A stretch of DNA of 6,430 nucleotides from DASUFH01 sp036274645 (GTDB taxonomy: Bacteria > Acidobacteriota > Terriglobia > 20CM-2-55-15). Below the pieces are notes generated by a model. It had not been told where the DNA came from. It saw nothing but the letters and a program-made list of their open reading frames with translations, and did not search any database. Positions 1-4,761 of the stretch are shown here, piece by piece. Both the position numbers and the translations under genes were made by a program. The stretch's first letter is position 1; each line of letters opens with the position of its first letter. The DNA lies in contig DASUFH010000382.1 in the NCBI GenBank assembly GCA_036274645.1, forward strand, positions 1-6,430. The letters are read 5' to 3'.

Positions 1-29
1 GTCTGGAGTCCACAACCCGCATCGTTAGC

Positions 30-60
30 GGCCCGGGGAGTCCAGCCCCCGGGCCTTTCT
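30..60 (+). terminator. Rho-independent terminator of an upstream plus-strand gene
   Basis: A perfect 9-bp GC-rich stem pairs 30-38 with 47-55 around an 8-base loop and is followed by TTTCT at 56-60. The T-rich tail is on the plus strand, so it ends a transcript coming from the left of the window. A reading frame with a TAG stop at 26-28 directly precedes it and could be that gene's end, but only eight codons are visible. The minus-strand gene ending at 77 also runs into this hairpin, but the minus side has no U-tract. Confidence 0.75.
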
Positions 61-76
61 GTTGGTCCTGCCATTC

Positions 77-301
77 CTAAGCCGCACTCCCGTGTTCAGC
101 CTGCCGATCGGCAAGCCATTGCTCGATGTCAGCCAGGCGAAAGCCGACAACTTTTGGCGACAAGCGGACCTCTGTGGGCATGTCTCCACGCTTGCGCCAC
201 CGGTCGATTGTGCGGATGTTTACGCCGAGCCGCTTGGCGAGTTCGCCCTTACGCAGCAGAACGGCCTTGTAGCGGCTTGGGTGTGTCTGGTCTAGGTTCA
301 T
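77..301 (-). CDS. AlpA/MerR-type helix-turn-helix protein, likely excisionase or regulator of the mobile element
   Basis: This 74-residue protein is the size of phage-type AlpA/Xis DNA-binding proteins. What is seen: residues 15-39 form a MerR-like helix-turn-helix (LLRKGELAKRLGV, then TIDRWRKRG), followed by the short wing and the signature VGFRLADIEQWL at about 52-63. In the family, this fold binds the att region, acts as recombination directionality factor, or switches on the integrase (AlpA of prophage CP4-57 is the classic case). The start at 301 is supported by AAAGGGAG (309-316 on the plus strand) seven bases upstream. The gene lies downstream of the integrase on the same strand with a 236-base gap, so it probably has its own promoter. 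The tight association with a P4-type integrase supports the role. The exact function, excisionase or transcription regulator, is inferred. Confidence 0.82.
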   Translation of the reverse strand: MNLDQTHPSRYKAVLLRKGELAKRLGVNIRTIDRWRKRGDMPTEVRLSPKVVGFRLADIEQWLADRQAEHGSAA

Positions 302-537
302 TCGGTTTCTCCCTTTCGTTCGGTTCGGTAAACCATAAGTGCGATTTCTGGATCATTTCGACGGCTAGAAGTACACCACTGTCATGGCGTGTCTGTTTAT
401 TCTGTGGATAGTCAGATGTGCGCCCTTCAGTGTCATGTGCTGGCGCACGATAGGGGCTAGGTGGCTCGAACGGGGTCCCTATTTGAACAGGAAGGTCCCA
501 CTTTTTTCGTGGGACCCTGTTTTTTGTAGCGGAGGTG
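302..537. other. Intergenic region between the integrase and AlpA-like genes
   Basis: These 236 bases must contain the promoter of the AlpA-like gene, which reads leftward, but no convincing -35/-10 pair was found by eye. The right half holds the terminator-like hairpin at 488-525 and a competing GGGTCCC copy at 473-479. Frames that cross the region in both directions look like non-coding shadows, with biased composition and no domain. Confidence 0.5.
488..525 (+). terminator. Plus-strand terminator hairpin with no visible gene in front of it
   Basis: An 8-bp perfect stem pairs 494-501 (GGTCCCAC) with 509-516 (GTGGGACC). It can extend by CAG/CTG (488-490 with 517-519) across a GAA bulge, and it is followed by six Ts at 520-525. 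The T-run follows the stem only on the plus strand, so it would stop plus-strand transcripts before they enter the 3' end of the integrase gene as antisense. On the minus strand the same hairpin could still shield or end the integrase mRNA 13 bases after its stop, but it lacks a U-tract there. Confidence 0.6.
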
Positions 538-1815
538 TTACGCGGTGGCGGCTTTGGCTTCGGATCCGAGCGCGGTAACAAACCGGCTCCAGGCTTCCAG
601 CGCAGCGCGCCGTTCTTCGGTGTAGCGGAACCGGTTGTATATCGACGTAACGCCCTGCGTGCTGCCCGGCGTGTGATTCAGGATCGCCGCCAGGACGTGG
701 GGCGGAATACCGGCCTTCGCCATGCCTGTGGCGGCAGTGCGCCGCAAATCGTGGAAGGTCCAGGCGTCGATGGCCTTTGTGATTCTGGCCTTCTTTCTGC
801 CGGCCGTGATGGCGGATCCGATGTCTTCCTTGACGTCGGAGAACGAGTTGATTGGAGTCGCGCCGCTGTTATAGGTCCATACGTAATCGCCCTCGTCCCA
901 TCGCGGCAGGGAATCCAGCAGTGTCAGCGCAGCCGCGCTCAAAGGCACGTCATGGACGCGCCCGGGCTTAGTGGCTTCCTTTGGGAGCGTCCACATACGC
1001 GCTTCAAGGTCGACGTCGCGCCATCGCATCGTTGCCACTTCGCCGCGCCGTTGTGCTACTAGAACGAGGAACCGGACGAACGGGCCGGCGGGGTATTCGA
1101 GCGCTCCGGCGGCGTTCCAGACTTCCAATAACTCCGCATCGCTGAGAACACGGTCGCGGTCCTGATGATCAGCGCCAGGCTTGTCCACGTCGACCATGGG
1201 AGACGTTTCGATGTACCCGCGCTGCCGGGCCCACTTGAAGCAACGGATCAGAACGCCGCGGGTCCGGCAGGCCGCAACGGATGCGCCGCGGTCGACGATC
1301 GCGTCGAGCAGTCGGAGCACGTCCGGTTTTGCAATGGTAGATATTTCGCGGTGTTTCCAGGGGGCGGTTTCCTTGAGCAACATCCGTCCGGTCTCATAAT
1401 GGGACTTCTGCCGGATGCGCACCTCTTCCTTGCCGTCGGACCTCTTTCGTTTCTCTGGTCTCACGACCCGATCGAGCCATTCTTCCGCGACGGCGCCAAA
1501 CGTCTCACGCTTCCGTTCATCGGCCTCGATTTCCGCCGTCTGAACGATTGCGGGGTCGCGGCCTTCCTTCAATTCGTCTATTGCGGCATTCGCCAGTCCG
1601 CGAGCGCCGGCCATCGTGAGTTCGTCCGGATACGATCCTGGCAGCGTCAGGCCGCGGGTCCGGCCGTTGAACCGGTATCGAAACATGAACGTCTTTCGTC
1701 CGCTCGGGTGAATCGTCGCGTACAGTCCGGACGGTGGCCCGGCGGCCACTTCGTAGCGTTTCTCGTCCGGCGCAAGGTGTTTCAGTTGCTTGTCGGTCAG
1801 CCCTCCTGCTTTCAT
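538..1815 (-). CDS. int: Tyrosine recombinase (P4-type integrase, DUF4102 arm-binding domain)
   Basis: This 425-residue site-specific recombinase would integrate and excise the element at a tRNA gene. Residues 1-90 match the DUF4102 arm-DNA-binding domain (SGLYATIHPSGRKTFMFRYR, then the LTMAGAR segment). About 100-205 is the SAM-like core-binding domain, and about 220-410 is the catalytic domain. All catalytic residues are visible: R256 in AQRRGEV, K283 in the TKPGR beta-hairpin, H355 and R358 in FHDLRRT, H381 in LNHTPG, and nucleophile Y393 in SIYNR. Length is normal for the family and the frame is intact, so it is probably functional. The start at 1815 has GGAGGA (1823-1828 on the plus strand) seven bases upstream. 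It reads away from the tRNA-Pro fragment at 1981-2025, the usual arrangement of integrase next to att. The repeat CGCTTAAC sits twice just upstream and may serve autoregulation. Confidence 0.96.
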   Translation of the reverse strand: MKAGGLTDKQLKHLAPDEKRYEVAAGPPSGLYATIHPSGRKTFMFRYRFNGRTRGLTLPGSYPDELTMAGARGLANAAIDELKEGRDPAIVQTAEIEADERKRETFGAVAEEWLDRVVRPEKRKRSDGKEEVRIRQKSHYETGRMLLKETAPWKHREISTIAKPDVLRLLDAIVDRGASVAACRTRGVLIRCFKWARQRGYIETSPMVDVDKPGADHQDRDRVLSDAELLEVWNAAGALEYPAGPFVRFLVLVAQRRGEVATMRWRDVDLEARMWTLPKEATKPGRVHDVPLSAAALTLLDSLPRWDEGDYVWTYNSGATPINSFSDVKEDIGSAITAGRKKARITKAIDAWTFHDLRRTAATGMAKAGIPPHVLAAILNHTPGSTQGVTSIYNRFRYTEERRAALEAWSRFVTALGSEAKAATA

Positions 1816-1827
1816 AGCAGTATCCTC

Positions 1828-1848
1828 CGCTTAACAGTTTCGCTTAAC
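1828..1848. repeat. Direct repeat CGCTTAAC x2 upstream of the integrase
   Basis: CGCTTAAC occurs at 1828-1835 and again at 1841-1848, a spacing of 13 bases. The first copy overlaps the last base of the integrase Shine-Dalgarno sequence. Repeats in this place can be operator or arm-type recombinase sites. That role is inferred from position only. Confidence 0.55.
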
Positions 1849-1868
1849 AAATGGCCTTGCTAGGCACT

Positions 1869-1886
1869 CCGGGACATACCGGGACA
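1869..1886. repeat. Direct repeat CCGGGACA x2 between integrase and att
   Basis: CCGGGACA occurs at 1869-1876 and 1879-1886. The copies are exactly 10 bases apart, about one helical turn, so a protein could bind both on the same DNA face. It lies between the integrase start and the attachment site, where arm-type and excisionase sites of tyrosine-integrase elements are found. Confidence 0.5.
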
Positions 1887-1950
1887 CAGTACGCCAAACA
1901 TACGGTTCAGTCAATGTTCATGCGGGTTATGTGGTGGTCGCAGTGTCGCG

Positions 1951-1967
1951 TGGTGTCCAGTGGTGTC
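1951..1967. repeat. Direct repeat TGGTGTC x2 beside the attachment core
   Basis: TGGTGTC occurs at 1951-1957 and 1961-1967, again with a 10-base period, ending 13 bases before the tRNA-identical core. The local sequence is generally rich in GTGGTG and GTGTC, so part of the signal may be composition. Confidence 0.35.
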
Positions 1968-1978
1968 GGTATTCCCTT

Positions 1979-2025
1979 CATGCCTTGGGAGCAGGAGGTC
2001 GGGAGTTCGAATCTCCCCGCCCCGA
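1979..2025 (+). mobile_element. Attachment site: 3' fragment of tRNA-Pro(TGG), right end of the element
   Basis: Seen: a seven-base anticodon loop CTTGGGA (1984-1990, anticodon TGG at 1986-1988), its 3' stem GCAGG (1991-1995), variable loop AGGTC, T stem GGGAG (2001-2005) with TTCGAAT and CTCCC (2013-2017), the 3' acceptor strand CGCCCCG (2018-2024) and discriminator A2025. No CCA is encoded. The 5' acceptor strand CGGGGCG and the D arm are absent upstream, and the 5' anticodon stem CATGC has one mismatch, so identity to the tRNA breaks near 1981. Known: tyrosine integrases often recombine in the anticodon or T arm and leave such a duplicated 3' end. With the tRNA reading plus-ward, the element lies to the left and chromosomal DNA to the right. 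Confidence 0.85.
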
Positions 2026-2124
2026 TTAATCCCTGGAACAACCTACAGACGGGTTTTCACGGGCCTGAGAGCCTTCAGAGGCGAGGTGTGCCATTGGCCG
2101 CCACATGACCTGCCAAACCGAAAC

Positions 2125-2997
2125 TCAACGTGGCCGCAGAAGAACGATTGTCTGATAGGGATCGACCGGCAGCGTTTCAACGCCTTCAATCACCCAGCCG
2201 GACCATTCCTGGCTGATGTAGTCCAATGAAATGGAAGTATCTCCATACGTGATGTCGCCATCGATCGGTAGCCGGTTATGAGGCGCAAATGCAAAACCGG
2301 ATTCTTCATGTGTCCGGATGAGGCTTTCAATGGTCTCGCCAAACGGAAGCGCCTCTCGGTGGGCCCGCCAGTACTCTACGGGACGAATGGTTATCACCGC
2401 CAGCCCATCAGGATGGATCCGCGACCGGATGGTTTTCTGGACCTGGTGGGTCGTTTTCTTGGAGAGATGCGTAAATACAGAAAAGGCATAGACCAGATCG
2501 AATGGAATCGATCCGAACGGTGGCGAACGCGGAACATAGTCGCTGACCTCAAGGCGCGCATGCACACCGTACTGCCGGCAGAGATCAATGGACTGATCCC
2601 ATGGATCCACTCCGTAAAGTCTCTCCGGTGGGATGAATGCGCTCATCAACCGCAGATGACGCCCCCACCCACACCCGTAATCCAGAACCGTGGCCGAGTT
2701 TAACGGGCGACTCGTAGCATGTTCGAACGCCTGCGAAATGACGCGGACGAAGCCAAGACTCTGGGCGAGGAGCGCACGACCGTAGTTACCGGCCCAATTG
2801 ATCTGAACCTGATCCGGCGGCATTCGAGGAAGAAGAGTAGCCAGGTCCGGATAGTCCTCTGGCGCTTCCAGGACCAGGTCTGCAAAGTCGTCGAGCGGCA
2901 GTCTTCGCAGTACGGTCAAAGCGCCGGCTGCGTCGGACCGGGACGCCAGCGCATTTGCCTCCCGAAGCGCGTCTTCAACAACGTCAGACCTTTTCAT
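2125..2997 (-). CDS. SAM-dependent class I methyltransferase
   Basis: This 290-residue protein has a Rossmann-fold SAM-binding core. Motif I is VLDYGCGWGRHLRL at 104-117, the acidic residue binding the ribose is D131 in LYGVDPW, and the post-motif strand is FDLVYAFSVFTHLS at 166-179. A later strand, GLAVITIRP (198-206), matches motif VI/VII of the Methyltransf_11/12/25 group. The substrate cannot be told from the sequence. Residues 1-95 form an N-terminal extension rich in Leu, Ala and Asp with no recognised domain (it includes NWAGNYGRALLAQ), and about 85 residues follow the core. The start at 2997 is the only Met near the N-terminus, but no good Shine-Dalgarno sequence precedes it (CGCCCTTTTAAGT). 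It stands alone: to its right is a long non-coding stretch, and to its left the tRNA-Pro fragment about 100 bases beyond its stop. It therefore belongs to the chromosomal side of the junction. Confidence 0.9.
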   Translation of the reverse strand: MKRSDVVEDALREANALASRSDAAGALTVLRRLPLDDFADLVLEAPEDYPDLATLLPRMPPDQVQINWAGNYGRALLAQSLGFVRVISQAFEHATSRPLNSATVLDYGCGWGRHLRLMSAFIPPERLYGVDPWDQSIDLCRQYGVHARLEVSDYVPRSPPFGSIPFDLVYAFSVFTHLSKKTTHQVQKTIRSRIHPDGLAVITIRPVEYWRAHREALPFGETIESLIRTHEESGFAFAPHNRLPIDGDITYGDTSISLDYISQEWSGWVIEGVETLPVDPYQTIVLLRPR

Positions 2998-3336
2998 ACT
3001 TAAAAGGGCGAGGGGGAACGGTCAGTGACCGCATGAGGCATAGCAAACCGATTCCGATACCTGGCTCCAACAACTCCGAAGCTGTAACGAGAAATTTCTG
3101 TACCCAAGCTTCCGTTCGCTTGCAAAAGATCCGATCCCGGCAAACCGCGTGAATATACCATGACTGTTCGGCTCGGTGGCGGCCTTTGCCAGAGAAATGG
3201 AGTCCTTTGCGATCCTCCTTTTTCGCACAGCGGCGCCTGGCGGTTCCTGGGTATCCCGATTCTCGAAAAGCTCAAACAGCGATAACGATCTCTGCGATGT
3301 GCTCGGACCAAATTGCGTCGGACAGGAGGTGATGAG
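2998..3336. other. Intergenic stretch with no convincing gene
   Basis: These bases lie between the divergent methyltransferase and the secreted NTF2-like protein, so promoters for both should be here. No clear -35/-10 pair was recognised. Two overlapping minus-strand frames of about 120 codons (ends near 3000 and 3022, starts near 3368 and 3402) have low-complexity, Arg/Ser/Pro-rich products, no recognised motif and no good ribosome binding site. They are judged non-coding or, at most, decayed remnants. Confidence 0.5.
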
Positions 3337-3444
3337 GTGAAGGGGCGGAGCGTCTGGCATGGTGACATTCGAGGCGTCAGGGTGTATGTTTGGCGGGCTC
3401 AAGCGCTGATCAGATTTGGTGAACTCGCCGCGACGGCGGAATGA
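3337..3444 (+). CDS. Possible 35-codon leader ORF (GTG start) before the NTF2-like gene
   Basis: A GTG at 3337 is preceded by AGGAGG at 3324-3329 with seven bases between, the best Shine-Dalgarno in this part of the window. It opens a frame of 35 codons ending at TGA 3442-3444. The product begins VKGRSVWHGDIRGVRVYVW, is basic and Trp/Val-containing, and resembles no family I know. The stop lies 14 bases before the ATG at 3459 and just upstream of that gene's Shine-Dalgarno sequence, a spacing compatible with translational coupling. The frame may also be chance: it is short, GC-rich, and an in-frame conserved homologue cannot be checked here. An unrelated ATG-AGG-TGA mini-frame overlaps the start. 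Confidence 0.28.
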   Translation: MKGRSVWHGDIRGVRVYVWRAQALIRFGELAATAE

Positions 3445-3445
3445 G

Positions 3446-3451
3446 AAGGAG
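3446..3451 (+). promoter_or_regulatory. Ribosome binding site deciding the start at 3459
   Basis: AAGGAG at 3446-3451 is seven bases before ATG 3459. The alternative upstream ATG at 3441 overlaps this site and has only a weak GGCGGA directly in front. The 3459 start also gives a compact signal peptide. Confidence 0.75.
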
Positions 3452-3458
3452 CAACCGG

Positions 3459-4526
3459 ATGAACCGTTTTATTGTGCTGGCTTGTTTGACTCTGTTTGCA
3501 GTTGAAGCAAATGCGGCGGACTGCGACCGCGCCTGTCTGAAGAACATGATGACGACGTATCTGAACGCGCTGGCGGCGCAGGATCCGTCGAAGGCGCCGC
3601 TGGCGGCGAACGTCCGGTTCACCGAGGACTCCAAAGATCTGAAGGTGGGCGAGGGTTTCTGGAAAACCGCGACCAAGGTGGGCGATTACCGTCAGGACTT
3701 CATCGATGTGAAGGAGCAGGTGGTCGCGGCGCACGTGATCGTGGAGGAGAGCGGCAGGCCGGCAAAATTCACCGCCCGGCTGAAGGTCGCCGACGGAAAA
3801 ATTACGGAGATCGAAACCCTGGTGGTCCACGGCGGCGAGGGGGTTGGTGGCGGGGCGAATCTGGTGGTGCGTCCGGATATGGGCGTGGAGCCGCCGGCGG
3901 CTCTGAAGAACAAACGCGAGGAGTTGATTCGAGCCGCCGATTTCTATCCGCGAGGCCTGACCGCCGGGGGCTTTGACAAAGTGGATGCTCCGTTCGCCAA
4001 AGACGCGTTCCGCATCGAGAATGGCATGGTGATGGCGGGGCCGGGTTGCGGCGCCGGCGCGCGTGGCGGTACGCGGGGCGCTGCAGGCGCTGGCCCGAGG
4101 GGGGCGAACGCGGGGCCTGGCGCTCCGGGCGCTGCTCCCAGAGGCGCGAATGCGGGACCGGGCGCTGCTCCCAGGGGGGCGAATGCGGGTCCCGGCGCTG
4201 CTCCCAGGGGGGCGAATGCGGGTCCCGGCGCCGTAAACGCGAGATCGCCTCAGGACGTGAGCACCTGCCAGGACATCAAGACGCAGAGAATTATCGAGCA
4301 TCCGGATCTCACCAAGAGCGTCGTGGCCGTAGACGAGGAACAGGGAATCGCTCTGATCTGGATGAACTTCGGGGATACGGGCTCCTATGGCGCGGGCAAC
4401 GCGCTGGTCATATTTGAAGCGTTCAAGGTTTTTGGAGGCGAGATGCACGCCGTGCAGGCCTTCATGAAGGTCCTCCCGAAGGACACGCAACGAGGCTGGG
4501 GAAAGACTCTGCGTGGTCTGGAATGA
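3459..4526 (+). CDS. Secreted two-part NTF2-like (DUF8021-type) protein with a Gly/Ala/Pro repeat insert
   Basis: This protein has 355 residues from the 3459 start. Residues 1-19 are a signal peptide (MNRFIVLACLTLFAVEANA, cleavage before ADCD), so the protein is exported. About 22-125 match the first NTF2-like half of DUF8021-type proteins: DCDRACLKNM, a YLNALAAQDPSKAPLAANVRFTED segment, GEGFWKTA, and LKVADGKITEIE. About 150-196 (REELIRAADFY, FRIENGM) begin the second half. It resumes at about 268 with CQDI and then VAVDEEQGIALIWMNFGD, AFKVFGGEMHAVQAF and GWGK. Between C197 and C270 lies a roughly 65-residue insert of the 11-residue unit AAPRGANAGPG in three near-identical copies plus one degenerate copy. 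In the relatives I recall, this spot holds a short loop. NTF2-like proteins of this type have no assigned enzyme activity, so function is unknown. The gene is followed by a terminator-like hairpin and seems monocistronic apart from the possible leader ORF. A longer antisense frame (3399-4559) is a composition artefact. Confidence 0.88.
   Translation: MNRFIVLACLTLFAVEANAADCDRACLKNMMTTYLNALAAQDPSKAPLAANVRFTEDSKDLKVGEGFWKTATKVGDYRQDFIDVKEQVVAAHVIVEESGRPAKFTARLKVADGKITEIETLVVHGGEGVGGGANLVVRPDMGVEPPAALKNKREELIRAADFYPRGLTAGGFDKVDAPFAKDAFRIENGMVMAGPGCGAGARGGTRGAAGAGPRGANAGPGAPGAAPRGANAGPGAAPRGANAGPGAAPRGANAGPGAVNARSPQDVSTCQDIKTQRIIEHPDLTKSVVAVDEEQGIALIWMNFGDTGSYGAGNALVIFEAFKVFGGEMHAVQAFMKVLPKDTQRGWGKTLRGLE
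4089..4229 (+). repeat. 33-bp in-frame tandem repeat (four units) inside the secreted protein gene
   Basis: Units lie at 4131-4163, 4164-4196 and 4197-4229. The last two are identical and the first differs at a few bases. A degenerate unit at 4089-4121 is separated by a 9-bp spacer coding Ala-Pro-Gly. Each unit is 11 codons (AAPRGANAGPG; AGPRGANAGPG in the degenerate one), so gain or loss of units keeps the frame. The near-identity of adjacent units points to recent duplication, probably by strand slippage in this GC-rich tract. Confidence 0.92.
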
Positions 4527-4534
4527 TTGCTGAT

Positions 4535-4569
4535 GGATGGCGCCATCCGAAGGCGCCACCCGAATTTTT
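4535..4569 (+). terminator. Terminator-like hairpin after the NTF2-like gene
   Basis: TGGCGCC (4538-4544) pairs with GGCGCCA (4552-4558) around a seven-base loop. The stem extends by two G-C pairs (4535-4536 with 4560-4561) across a mismatch. GAA and then five Ts follow at 4565-4569. It begins nine bases after the TGA stop at 4524-4526. An alternative fold uses the 14-bp palindrome GGATGGCGCCATCC at 4535-4548. The three-base gap before the T-run makes it slightly non-canonical. Confidence 0.6.
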
Positions 4570-4583
4570 CGCTGAACATGTAG

Positions 4584-4617
4584 CCGGCAACGATTGAAGT
4601 CCGGCGTCGATTGAACT
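4584..4617 (+). repeat. 17-bp tandem direct repeat in the region upstream of the propeller gene
   Basis: Two adjacent 17-base units (4584-4600 and 4601-4617) match at 14 of 17 positions. They share CCGGC, then CGATTGAA, then a final T. The second copy contains TTGAAC, which resembles a -35 box, but the -10 position (around 4634-4640) is poor. A tandem regulator site is possible. Confidence 0.5.
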
Positions 4618-4665
4618 TACTGGAGAAACGTCAGGGATTAAACCTTTCGGCTCGGCATCTCCTCA

Positions 4666-4731
4666 CCAGGAACCTCTATTCCGGGCGCCTAGGCGCCATT
4701 GGTCCTGGGAGATCCACGATGCAAAGATCTC
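4666..4731 (+). promoter_or_regulatory. Structured leader: two consecutive hairpins before the NHL-protein gene
   Basis: The first structure pairs CCAGGA (4666-4671) with TCCTGG (4703-4708), plus CC/GG after a bulged A. It encloses the perfect 14-bp palindrome GGCGCCTAGGCGCC at 4684-4697. The second pairs GAGATC (4709-4714) with GATCTC (4726-4731) around an 11-base loop and abuts the first. The Shine-Dalgarno sequence of the next gene follows 18 bases later. It does not match any riboswitch class I know, so it is listed as an unassigned structured leader or operator. Confidence 0.4.
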
Positions 4732-4748
4732 AACTTCAAGTAGTCGTC

Positions 4749-4755
4749 AAGGAGG
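4749..4755 (+). promoter_or_regulatory. Strong ribosome binding site deciding the start at 4762
   Basis: AAGGAGG at 4749-4755 lies six bases before ATG 4762. The alternative start at 4858, which would give a conventional signal peptide, has no comparable site in front of it. Confidence 0.75.
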
Positions 4756-4761
4756 ACGAAG

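Noticed and set aside
249..581. A 110-codon minus-strand frame between integrase and the AlpA-like gene
   Set aside because: It starts inside the integrase gene, ends inside the AlpA-like gene, has a Pro/Lys-rich composition and runs through the terminator hairpin, with no domain.
535..1863. Plus-strand frames over the integrase (535-1062, 971-1165, 1165-1863)
   Set aside because: They lie antisense to a fully intact integrase with all catalytic residues and have no recognisable product.
1950..2025. A complete tRNA-Pro gene
   Set aside because: The 5' acceptor strand CGGGGCG and any D arm are missing in the expected place, and the anticodon stem has a mismatch, so only the 3' fragment is present.
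2045..2085. A terminator for the methyltransferase in 2026-2124
   Set aside because: An imperfect GCCTGA/TCAGAGGC hairpin exists, but it needs a bulge and has no T-run on the minus strand.
1851..2229. Two plus-strand frames across the att region (1851-2108 and 1960-2229)
   Set aside because: Their peptides around EQEVGSSNLPAP and SGVRISPPRL are translations of the tRNA anticodon and T arm, a well-known false-gene pattern.
3399..4559. A 386-codon minus-strand frame opposite the NTF2-like gene
   Set aside because: It is longer than the sense gene, but its product is Arg/Pro/Ser/His-rich with mirror repeats of the 33-bp tract. The sense frame has a signal peptide, a family match and a proper ribosome binding site. 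GC-rich codon use explains the absence of antisense stops.
4634..4761. A cyclic-di-GMP (GEMM) riboswitch in the propeller gene leader
   Set aside because: A GATGCAAAGAT string recalls the conserved CGCAAAGC element, but the GNRA tetraloop, its receptor and the flanking conserved stems are not present.
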